From contig NZ_JAUSYK010000001.1 in assembly GCF_030816855.1 (NCBI RefSeq), positions 3,286,001 to 3,350,000 of the forward strand: DNA of 64,000 bases. The letters run 5' to 3'. The DNA comes from Arthrobacter sp. B3I4 (lineage in GTDB: Bacteria; Actinomycetota; Actinomycetes; Actinomycetales; Micrococcaceae). This document shows positions 50,361 to 58,732 of the stretch, piece after piece. The notes below the pieces were generated by a model. That model was given only the letters and a program-made list of their open reading frames with translations. It made no database searches and had not been told where the DNA came from. Within the stretch, counting starts at the first letter, position 1, and every line of letters begins with the position of its first letter. Both the position numbers and the translations under genes were made by a program.

Positions 50361-53009
50361 CTAGGACGGTGGCGGATCATCCTCAAGGCCAATGTCGACC
50401 AGCTCCGACCGGCGGCTGACGCCGAGTTTCCCGAAGATCCGGTACAGGTGCCCCTCAACGGTCCGGGTGGATAACGTCAACGCCGTTGCGATCTCCATGT
50501 TGCTCGCGCCGCGGGCCACCAGCTTCAGAATCTCGGCTTCCCGCGCGGTCAGGTCCGCTTGTTGGCCGCCGTGCACGATGTTGATGCTTTCCGACATTCC
50601 GGCCGCGACCATCCGGTGATGGACCTTGCGCTGGACCACCGTCAGCCTCCACTTATGCGGGTCGTTTTCCAGGCAGCGCGCAGCCTGCTGGGCCGCCTCC
50701 AGGGCTAACAACAGATAGCCGGCGTTCATCGCCTCGTCGCTGACTGCCGTCAGCGCGGCGGTGTCCGAAGCCGCGACGCCGCGGGCGTAGATCCTGAGCA
50801 GCTGCCCCTCGTGCCCTTCCACTGCTGAAGTGCTGCCTTCCAGCGCTTGGGCTGCGGTGGTGTCACCGTTGCGCAGGGCAAGCCGCAGGATCTCTGTCTC
50901 CACACCCCTCAACCCCTCCCCCCGAGCCAGCTCGGCCAACTGTTCCAGCCGTTCCGAAGTGTCCTCCACACTGTGAAAGGACAACTCGGCGGCCGTGCAG
51001 TAGGCATCGGCGAGTAGCCGCAGGGTTTCTGGATCCCGCAAGGGTGCGCTGCGGAACGCCCGGGCGTTCTCCTCGGCCTCGTCTTGGCGTCCGACCGTGG
51101 CGGCGGCGTACGCGGCCAGGGCGTGCGCGAAGGGGCCCATGTTCCAAGGATCCGCGATGGCCAGTTCCTCGACCGCTAGCAGCAGTTCCGCCAGGCTCTC
51201 GGGAAAGCGGCCCTGCCTCACCCTGGAGTAGCCCCGCATCAGGTGCAGCAGGCCGCCCCCGTACAACAGCCGGGACGGCAGGCCAGCGGCGTAATCATCC
51301 ACGGTCGACGCGAGTTCGTCCCACTCCCCGGCCCTGATCAGATTCAGGCAGTGGTTCGCCAGCACGTCTTCGTAGACCAGCGGCAGCCATCGGGTCGCGT
51401 CGGGGGCATCCGGCCACGCGTGGCGGTCGGCCTCCAGCGCGGCCACGACCCTCCCTTGGGCGGACTGCAGCTCGGCAAGCCGGGAGATCGCGGGCACCTG
51501 GATCTCGGCGATGCCCGTGGCCTCATCCACAAGTTCGTGCAGGCGCTCGGAAAAGTCCGGCCCCGCCCCCTCGTCGCGGGCCGCCAGCAGCGACAAGGCC
51601 AGGCCCGGAGCGGCCGATTCCGTCCAAAGCCGGCATGCGGGATCGGCGTTCGCATCCCGTGGTGAGGCTGCTCCTGCCGGCGGTCCGACCGCCGGTGCGG
51701 CTACCCGGAGCCTGGCTGCGAGGAGCGCCGCGAGTATGGCGGGACGCCCGTACTCCAGCGACCTGGCCGAGCTGAGGTGGCTGGCTGCTGTCTCCCGCCG
51801 TCCGAGGAGGTAGTCCGAATAAGCGAGCTGGACCCTCGCTTCCGGTAGCAACGGCCCGTCCGGAACGGCGCTGCCGGCCCTGCGCGCCGTCGCCGTATCC
51901 AAGGCGGCGTTGGCCGCCGTCGCAGCTTGCAGCAGCTCCGCAGGGGAAAGCAGGGCCCCGCAGTCCAATGCCCAGCGAAACCGGTTCAGGAAAGCCTCCG
52001 GATGGGCGGTGCCGGCCCCGGGAAGAGCCAGCAGGCTGGCCCGCAGGCTGGCGCTGCGACCGGCGGGGACACGGTCCCGGAGGATTTCTCCGACGAGCGG
52101 GCTTGCCGGCCGGACTGTGCGGTCCTGGTCCCGGGAGACGGTGATAATCCCTGCCATCTCCAAAGCGTCGACGGTCTTGGGGTTGCTGAATTGCAGGACT
52201 TGTCCCAGCGAAAGCGGCCCTGCCAGGGAAACGATCGCTGCCACGCTTTGTTCCTCGGCCGGCATCGATCGCACCCGGTGGTCGACCAGGTCCGCCGCCG
52301 GGACCTTGCTCAGGACCGGAGGGCTGATCAAGTACCAGGTGCCCTTGCGCGGCGCGATGACACCGGTCTTTCGCGCATACTCGACCAGGGACTTCAGCAT
52401 GTACGGATTTCCCGCGGTCACTTTGCCGAACAGCTCGCTCACCCACGGCGACGCTTCAGCCCGCAACGCCTGTTCACAGAACTGATGGATTTCAGAGCGG
52501 GTCAGAGGAGGGAGGTCGTACTTGGCAATAAGACCGTCATCCCACAGCGCCAAGAACTCTTCCGGCATTGACGGTCCGGGACTGCACGCCGCGAGCAGTC
52601 TCGCCGCCCCGGTGGCCACGGCCTGGGCGACCAGCTGGACGGTCCCCCGGTCCAGGGAGTGGGCATCGTCGACCACGAAAAGCGGCGGTATCGGCTCTGC
52701 CTTCAGTCTCGCGGTGACGGCCCGCGAGATGGCTGCGGCTGAGTCCAGGTCATGGGCCGGGAGACTGTCCAGGTAGGGTGCCAGAACACCGAAAGGCACG
52801 GCGGACAGCATCGGGGTCGGGGCAAGCCGGATGACGGCGCCGCGGGGCTGCACCTCGCGCAGCACTTCCCTGATGACGGCGGTCTTGCCTGACCCGACGC
52901 CGCCCACGACGATAGCGCCGGAACGGCTTTCGTCCCTCAGGCAGGCCGCCGCATCCCTAACGACGCCGGACCGGCCGATAAGCGCCATCCCGTCCGTTAG
53001 GCTCTCCAC
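50361..53009 (-). CDS. LuxR-family STAND ATPase regulator (LAL type), array member 1
   Basis: An 882-residue regulator: N-terminal AAA-like/STAND ATPase, long helical repeat region (about 350-790), C-terminal LuxR HTH. Walker A is GGVGSGKT at 36-43, and Walker B is LFVVDDAHSLD at 110-120. The HTH (about 815-870) reads LTAREAEILKLVARGASNME, then TLSTRTVEGHLYRIF. In this family ATP and a small ligand or protein drive the active oligomer that switches on transcription. GTG 53009 follows AAAGGATCTGA. It lies 58 bases behind the second array gene, probably on the same transcript from promoter D. Its targets are unknown; see the shared box. Confidence 0.9.
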   Translation of the reverse strand: MESLTDGMALIGRSGVVRDAAACLRDESRSGAIVVGGVGSGKTAVIREVLREVQPRGAVIRLAPTPMLSAVPFGVLAPYLDSLPAHDLDSAAAISRAVTARLKAEPIPPLFVVDDAHSLDRGTVQLVAQAVATGAARLLAACSPGPSMPEEFLALWDDGLIAKYDLPPLTRSEIHQFCEQALRAEASPWVSELFGKVTAGNPYMLKSLVEYARKTGVIAPRKGTWYLISPPVLSKVPAADLVDHRVRSMPAEEQSVAAIVSLAGPLSLGQVLQFSNPKTVDALEMAGIITVSRDQDRTVRPASPLVGEILRDRVPAGRSASLRASLLALPGAGTAHPEAFLNRFRWALDCGALLSPAELLQAATAANAALDTATARRAGSAVPDGPLLPEARVQLAYSDYLLGRRETAASHLSSARSLEYGRPAILAALLAARLRVAAPAVGPPAGAASPRDANADPACRLWTESAAPGLALSLLAARDEGAGPDFSERLHELVDEATGIAEIQVPAISRLAELQSAQGRVVAALEADRHAWPDAPDATRWLPLVYEDVLANHCLNLIRAGEWDELASTVDDYAAGLPSRLLYGGGLLHLMRGYSRVRQGRFPESLAELLLAVEELAIADPWNMGPFAHALAAYAAATVGRQDEAEENARAFRSAPLRDPETLRLLADAYCTAAELSFHSVEDTSERLEQLAELARGEGLRGVETEILRLALRNGDTTAAQALEGSTSAVEGHEGQLLRIYARGVAASDTAALTAVSDEAMNAGYLLLALEAAQQAARCLENDPHKWRLTVVQRKVHHRMVAAGMSESINIVHGGQQADLTAREAEILKLVARGASNMEIATALTLSTRTVEGHLYRIFGKLGVSRRSELVDIGLEDDPPPS

Positions 53010-53067
53010 TCAGATCCTTTCCCCGGCGGCCGCTGGCCCCGTGGTCGCGACGGCCGGCTCCCCTTGA

Positions 53068-55800
53068 TCACCCGATGCGTGCGTTGCCGGTTGGACCGGC
53101 GATAGCCTCTTTGAGCTCCGACCGGCTTGCCAGGTGCAGTTTCGCGTACACCTGGTACAGGTGGCCTTCCACGGTGCGTACGGAAACCTGCATCTGCTCC
53201 GCGATTTTGCGGTTGGAGGTCCCGGCCGCAGCCCGAACGGCCACCTCGCACTCCCTGGCGGTGAGAATGGACGACGTCAACGCCTGCAACCCGTTCTTGG
53301 GGCCGCCGAACCGGTCATCCAGGGTGTGTTCCGTCCGCTGCGCGACCCTGAGCGCGATCCGGTTGCCGGCTTCGTTCGCGCAGGTAACGGCTTTCCTTGC
53401 CACATCCCTGGCGAAGACCGCGTCCCCGGCCGCGTCGGCGTCCTTTGCGACCGTCAGAAGTGCCTCGCTTGCAGCCTCCCTCACGCCGGTGGCCAGCCGC
53501 TGGCACAGCATCGCGAACTGCCCCGTCACCTGCTCGGCGAGGCTTCCGAGCTTCTGGCTCATCTGCCGGTCACCCAACCTGGCGGCGGCGGACTGGAACA
53601 ACAGCCCAACAGTGGTTGAACCGCGCTCCACATCCTTTTCCGCTTCGGCCGCAAGCGCGCGGATGGCTGCTGCACGCTGGCCAAGTTCAGCCTCGGCACC
53701 CAGCTGGAAATACCGGGTCATCCTGCCGACCAGCCAGGACCCGGGCAACTCCTGCCCGCCAAGTTCAGCGAGCAGCAGCCCGGCTTCCTCCGTGTCCCCG
53801 TGCAGTCCCGCCGCGTAGGCGGCGGCAGCCACTGCCAAGGGTGCCAGGGAGTCCCTGTCATGGGTCCGCAGTTGCCAAAGGCCGGCGTCCAGTCCGGACA
53901 GGGCCTCGTCCAACCGTCCGGCGTGCAGATCGATCAGGCCCTGTCCGATTTCGAACATTCCGCCCAGACGCGACTGGGAATCGGAGGTCTCGGAAGTCAG
54001 TGCAAGGAACTCCGCGGCCTCCCGGAACCTTGACGTCAGCAGCATCAGGAGCAGGAAGCGGCCCCGAAGTTCCCGCATGGACTGGTCCGGCAGCTGGACT
54101 GCAGCGGCAGACGACAAAACCTGCTTGCCCAGCGCGATGGCTCCCAGGACGTTGCCGGTGACAGTCATCGCCTCACACAGCAGGCCTCCGGCCACGATGC
54201 CGGCTTCCGTGTTCAGGTCAGCGACGTCGAGTTCGCCCCGCATGGCGAGTACATCCGCGTAGCGTCCTTCGTGGACGGCGAACCGGGCTTCGGCAAGGAG
54301 CAGCTGCGTGCGCGCCGATACTGCGGCGGCGCTGTCCACTTCGGCCCGGGCCTCGAGCCGCTGGCTGAGTTCCTGCAGCCGCGACGCGACGGCAGGGACG
54401 GCGCCGCGCTGGTCGATGTCTGCCAGGAGAAGGTTGACGGTGACCCACTCAGCGACCGGCAGCGTGTCGTCAGCCGTCTCGACCAGCTTCTGCAGGATCC
54501 GGCGTGCGGCCTCCTCATTGCCGAGGCTGAGGTGGGCGCGGGCAGCCTCGATGGCGCCGGCAGGAACCGCCTCAAACCCGCCGACTGCCTGCAGGAACCG
54601 CAGCGCGGCCGCCGAATCCGAGGCGTTATTAGCACGCTGCGCTGCGGCGAGGGCCAGAACCGGGCTGATCCGTTCCCCGCAGTCCAGTGCCCATGCGACG
54701 CCGGTGGGGCCGCCCGGCTCCAGTTCCTCGTCGCCGCCCAGTACTGCGGTAAGCCGGCGTCGCAGCTCGGCACTGCGGCCCGGTGGCACGACGCTTGCCA
54801 CGATGGCGGCTGTTACCGTGTTCGCGACACAGACGGTCGGCGTGTGATCGTGGCTGACCTGGATAAGTCCCCGTTCCTGCAGGGTGTCCATGTCGTGCGG
54901 GTTGAAGATGCTCATCAGCGTCTGCAGGGGCAAGGCGCCGGCCAGCGCCAGCATCTCGAAGACATCGCGTTGTCCCGCACTGAGCCGGTTCATCCTGGCC
55001 TTGACGACATCACGGACTTCCCCGGTCAGGGAGATCGGGCGGCTGCCGAGCACCCAGGCCCCGTCCTGACGCGTGATCGCGCCCAGTTTGATCTGCTCCC
55101 TGGCCAGGGAGTGCAGGAAGAGAGCGTTACCGCCGCTGGCGGTCCACAGGGCCCGGACCGCGGTGTGGGAGAAATGGCCGCCATACTCCTGGTTCAGCGT
55201 CGCGGCCGTCTCGGCAAAGTCAAACGGCTCCAGGTCCACCCGGCGCAGCAGGTCGTCCTTCCAGAGACCCATGATGTCGCCGCCGACATGGGGAAGGTCA
55301 ACGCAAGCGGCGAGCAACGTCACGTGGCCCCCGGCGCTGAGCTGGGCAACCATCATGCAGGACAGGTCATCCAGGTCGTGGGCGTTGTCCACGAACAGAA
55401 CGATGCCGCGTCCCTGGGCCTTCGCGTGGAGCAGATGGATAAGTCCCCGCAGCACCATGAGAGGGTGTTCCAGGTGCGAGGAATCAAGGTCGTTGAGCAG
55501 CACGCTCAACGCTCCGTACGGAAGTTTCGAGGAAATCGAGCTGCCACGGACCTGGACGACCAGGTACTCCCCGCCGAGTTGTTCCAGGGCACGCTGCGCC
55601 ACGAAAGACTTTCCGGCACCGTGCTCCCCAACCAAAACGACGCCGCAGCCGGACTCTGAGGTCAGGGTTTCCACGACGTCGTCAATGATGTGTTGCCGAG
55701 TTAGTTGTTTGTCATACCGCCTCTGGGCTGGGCGCTGCGCTGGTGAAATCACATCGGTTTTACCGCTGCCAGCGGGCACGCCGGCTTCTTGCTGAAACAT
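53068..55800 (-). CDS. LuxR-family STAND ATPase regulator (LAL type), array member 2
   Basis: A 910-residue paralogue of its neighbours. Walker A is GEHGAGKS at 58-65, and Walker B is VLFVDNAHDLDDL, with Asn in place of the second Asp. The HTH near the end reads LTARECEVAVRAAAGTSNRK, then VSVRTVEGHLYQVYAKL. The middle 500 residues form TPR-like helical pairs. ATG 55800 was preferred over TTG 55821 because GAAGG lies eight bases before it. Promoter D ends about 43 bases upstream, so this gene is the best candidate for autoactivation by the array. No partner enzyme is linked to it directly. Confidence 0.9.
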   Translation of the reverse strand: MFQQEAGVPAGSGKTDVISPAQRPAQRRYDKQLTRQHIIDDVVETLTSESGCGVVLVGEHGAGKSFVAQRALEQLGGEYLVVQVRGSSISSKLPYGALSVLLNDLDSSHLEHPLMVLRGLIHLLHAKAQGRGIVLFVDNAHDLDDLSCMMVAQLSAGGHVTLLAACVDLPHVGGDIMGLWKDDLLRRVDLEPFDFAETAATLNQEYGGHFSHTAVRALWTASGGNALFLHSLAREQIKLGAITRQDGAWVLGSRPISLTGEVRDVVKARMNRLSAGQRDVFEMLALAGALPLQTLMSIFNPHDMDTLQERGLIQVSHDHTPTVCVANTVTAAIVASVVPPGRSAELRRRLTAVLGGDEELEPGGPTGVAWALDCGERISPVLALAAAQRANNASDSAAALRFLQAVGGFEAVPAGAIEAARAHLSLGNEEAARRILQKLVETADDTLPVAEWVTVNLLLADIDQRGAVPAVASRLQELSQRLEARAEVDSAAAVSARTQLLLAEARFAVHEGRYADVLAMRGELDVADLNTEAGIVAGGLLCEAMTVTGNVLGAIALGKQVLSSAAAVQLPDQSMRELRGRFLLLMLLTSRFREAAEFLALTSETSDSQSRLGGMFEIGQGLIDLHAGRLDEALSGLDAGLWQLRTHDRDSLAPLAVAAAAYAAGLHGDTEEAGLLLAELGGQELPGSWLVGRMTRYFQLGAEAELGQRAAAIRALAAEAEKDVERGSTTVGLLFQSAAARLGDRQMSQKLGSLAEQVTGQFAMLCQRLATGVREAASEALLTVAKDADAAGDAVFARDVARKAVTCANEAGNRIALRVAQRTEHTLDDRFGGPKNGLQALTSSILTARECEVAVRAAAGTSNRKIAEQMQVSVRTVEGHLYQVYAKLHLASRSELKEAIAGPTGNARIG

Positions 55801-55842
55801 GAGAGAGACCTTCGCAATCAATGGTTAGCCAGTGATAGCTCC

Positions 55843-55887
55843 ACCGTATGGACCGGTCTTCGGAAAGGCACCCGTAAGTGGTACTCG
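55843..55887 (-). promoter_or_regulatory. Activator-type promoter D (LAL genes 2 and 1)
   Basis: Minus strand: box CGAGTA-N6-ACGGGTG (55869-55887), 20 bases, -10 TACGGT (55843-55848), with CGGTCCA before the -10. The layout equals promoters A and B. The predicted start near 55836 lies 36 bases before the ATG at 55800, and the box centre is at -42. Confidence 0.62.
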
Positions 55888-56023
55888 ATTGCGGGCGGGT
55901 AGAAAACGCCCTGCCTACGCGGCTGTACTCATACCCACCGGTGAGGGCCGTGTTCGGAACCAAGTAGTTTCCCGGCTCCCCCGGGTGTTCCAGCTCTAGG
56001 GCCTCAGATTCAAGCAGGAGTAC

Positions 56024-58732
56024 TCAGTCCGCGGCAATCCGGCGAAGGTCTTCGCGGCCCTTGATGTTCAGCTTGGCGTAGCTGCGGTAAAGGTGCCCTT
56101 CCACCGTGCGGACCGATACGTGCAGTTCGGCCGCTATCTGCCGGTCACTCAGGCCCCGGACGGCCAGCGCCACGATATCACGCTCCCGGCGGGTGAGCAG
56201 ATCGAGCGCACCGTGCTGACCGTCCGGCTCCTCGCCGGCCGCGCTTTCAGCCACGTCGCGGCAGCGCTGCTGCTGGGCCTTGGCCATGCGCTCACGCAAC
56301 GTGTCGCCCGCCTCACGGTAAGCAGCGGCCGCGGCTCCGTATGCCTGGGCGGCGAAACCCCACAGTTCGGACTCCTCGCAGACTTTCGCCGCTTCGAGCA
56401 GCTCGCCCGCCTGTTCCCGCTCGAGTGCCACGGCGTAACCGCAGACCGCCGCAGCCCGGCGTCCTTCCAGCTCCGGCTGCAGTTCCCGCAGCCGCGCCGC
56501 AGCGGCCCTATCACCAAGGGCGAGCCGGAACGTCAAGGCGTTGAACTCGAGTCCCGCCGCGGCTTTGCCGCCGGGCGTTCCGAGCCTTTGCAGTTCCTCC
56601 ACCGCGCCGCGATGGCCGTCCAGGCGCGCCTTGCCGTACACCACGGCCATGGCCGCCAGGGCGCGCAGGTAGCGCGACGCCGGTGGCCGGGATGACTCGT
56701 AGTCGGCCAGCAGCTGGGCGGCCTTCGCTTTCGCGCCAATCTCCGCGGCAGCGGAAAATGCCATCGCCGCCGTAAGGGAAAACAGTTGCTGGGGGTCCGC
56801 CAGCCGCAGTGCTTCCAGGGCCGCCCGCAGCGTCTTTTTGGCTTCCACCGCCCGGCCCTGGTAGAGCATCATGATGCCGGCAGCCGTGTGAACCGCGCCC
56901 CCTAGGGAGATCAGGCTTGGCCCGAACGACGCGGCAAATTCTCCCAGCAGCGTCTCCACGGCACTCCAGTTCCCGCCATGGATCACTGCCGTGACGGCGC
57001 GGACCATCAGGTAGTCCGATAGGAAGTGCAGCTCCTCGTCCTCAGTTCTGGCCGCCTGCAGTGCTGCTCCCGCCACCTTGTAGGCACTGTCCGGCTTCCC
57101 CTGAATGAGAAGTCTTTCCGCTTCCAACACCAGCCTGAACGCCTGTTCCAGGCCGCTGGCCCGCTGCCCGTCGAAGACCTCGCCGGTCGGGTTCCCGGCC
57201 GCTTCCTCGTCGCCGGCCAGGGCCAGGACCATGCTGTGGATAGTGCGCACCCGGTCCCTGGTCGCGGTCAGGATGGCGTCTGCGTCCTCCGGGTTGTCCC
57301 GGGCCAGCCGGTCCCCGGCCAGCAGCAGCGCTTGGGAGCGGTGCACAATTTCCGCCGGAGGATGCCCCAGCGCGGACAGGACCGCCGCCCACAGCAGGGA
57401 GCCGCTCAGCAGGCTCGAAACCGTGCGGCCCTTGCCGAAATCGCCGTCAAGGATGTCGAGGGCCGCCGCATGGTTGGAGGTGTTGTAGTAAGTCTGGGCA
57501 GTCACACACCGCGCCGAGATTTGCAGTTCCGGGTCCTTGACCTGGGAAGCGGCCTTGCGAGCCAGCTCGTCTTCGGACAGTCTGGCCGCCAGCCCAGCGG
57601 CCCTCAGCAGTTGCCGGTCATCGACCTCCAGCCCGCACTCCAACGACCAGCTCACCTGGCGCAGCAGCGCTTCGGCGGACGCCGGTTCGCGGTCCATCAG
57701 CCGCAGCAGGTCCTGGCGCAGTTGCAGGCTGCGCGCCGGCGAAACCAGGTTGCGCAGGGCATCCCCGTAAACGGCATGCCAGAGCCGCAGTTCGGGCTCC
57801 GCGCCACCGGTGACGCGGAGGAGTTCCTGTTCGATCAACCCCGCTACGGCGGTTCCGCCGACCATGGCTTCGATCAGCGCCCTGGGCACGGGTTCAGACA
57901 ATGCCACGAGATTCAGAGCCGTGCGCTCCTCCGCCGAGCGCCGAAGCAACTGGCGCCGGACAACGTCGGTCAACCGTTCGCCGTGGCTGTTCAGCGGCCG
58001 GGTCAGCAGCCACACGCCGTTGCGCTGGATCAGCGTTCCGTCGCCCTTGGCGTCATCGAGCAGGCAGCTGAGCAGCAGCGGGTTGCCGGCCGAGGCGGCC
58101 CACAGCACCTCGGCGACGCTGGGCAGGACCTGGGAACCCAGTTTCTGGGCCAGGAGCTCGGCAGTTTGCTCGCGGGTGAGCGGGCGCAGGTCGTGCCGCT
58201 CCGCGATGCCCTCGAACCATAGCTCGAGGAGCGGCTCCGGCAAACCGGGACGAGCCGCGGAACTGACCAGCAGCTTGGTCCAGCCGGCTGCGGCGAGTTC
58301 CACCAGGATCCCGGCTGTTGCCTCATCCAGGTCGTGGGCGTCGTCGACGATCAGCAGGAGCGGCTTGCGGGTCGCGCGCCGCTGCTCTTCCAGGTAGCTC
58401 CAGAAGGTCCTTAAGACCGCCAGCTGCGACGTGGCATCCTCCACGGGAAGGTCCACGATGAACGGCGCCAGGACTCCGTAGGGCACCTGGCTCAAGGCCT
58501 GGCTGCCGTGCAGCCGTACCGGGGTGACGTCGTTCTGCAGTTCGGCGGCAACGGCCGCCATCAGCGTGGACTTGCCGATCCCGTGGTCCCCCACCAGAAG
58601 CACAGCGGCATGCATGCCGCTCTTGAGCGTTTCCGCCGCTGACCGCAGGTCCTCCGTTCGACCGGTCAGGACCAGCGGCTCCTCCTCGGGCGGGGCGGCC
58701 GGGCGCGCCTTAGATGAGGCCAAGCAGATCAC
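56024..58732 (-). CDS. LuxR-family STAND ATPase regulator (LAL type), array member 3
   Basis: A 902-residue regulator. Walker A is GDHGIGKS at 48-55, and Walker B is LLLIVDDAHDLDEA, both canonical. The HTH at the C-terminus reads LTRRERDIVALAVRGLSDRQ, then VSVRTVEGHLYRSYAKL. It starts at GTG 58732, inside the last 23 bases of array member 4, so it is translated from the same message. The 220 bases downstream of its stop hold promoter D for the next pair. The array is thus two overlapping or closely spaced pairs, 4-3 and 2-1. Confidence 0.9.
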   Translation of the reverse strand: MICLASSKARPAAPPEEEPLVLTGRTEDLRSAAETLKSGMHAAVLLVGDHGIGKSTLMAAVAAELQNDVTPVRLHGSQALSQVPYGVLAPFIVDLPVEDATSQLAVLRTFWSYLEEQRRATRKPLLLIVDDAHDLDEATAGILVELAAAGWTKLLVSSAARPGLPEPLLELWFEGIAERHDLRPLTREQTAELLAQKLGSQVLPSVAEVLWAASAGNPLLLSCLLDDAKGDGTLIQRNGVWLLTRPLNSHGERLTDVVRRQLLRRSAEERTALNLVALSEPVPRALIEAMVGGTAVAGLIEQELLRVTGGAEPELRLWHAVYGDALRNLVSPARSLQLRQDLLRLMDREPASAEALLRQVSWSLECGLEVDDRQLLRAAGLAARLSEDELARKAASQVKDPELQISARCVTAQTYYNTSNHAAALDILDGDFGKGRTVSSLLSGSLLWAAVLSALGHPPAEIVHRSQALLLAGDRLARDNPEDADAILTATRDRVRTIHSMVLALAGDEEAAGNPTGEVFDGQRASGLEQAFRLVLEAERLLIQGKPDSAYKVAGAALQAARTEDEELHFLSDYLMVRAVTAVIHGGNWSAVETLLGEFAASFGPSLISLGGAVHTAAGIMMLYQGRAVEAKKTLRAALEALRLADPQQLFSLTAAMAFSAAAEIGAKAKAAQLLADYESSRPPASRYLRALAAMAVVYGKARLDGHRGAVEELQRLGTPGGKAAAGLEFNALTFRLALGDRAAAARLRELQPELEGRRAAAVCGYAVALEREQAGELLEAAKVCEESELWGFAAQAYGAAAAAYREAGDTLRERMAKAQQQRCRDVAESAAGEEPDGQHGALDLLTRRERDIVALAVRGLSDRQIAAELHVSVRTVEGHLYRSYAKLNIKGREDLRRIAAD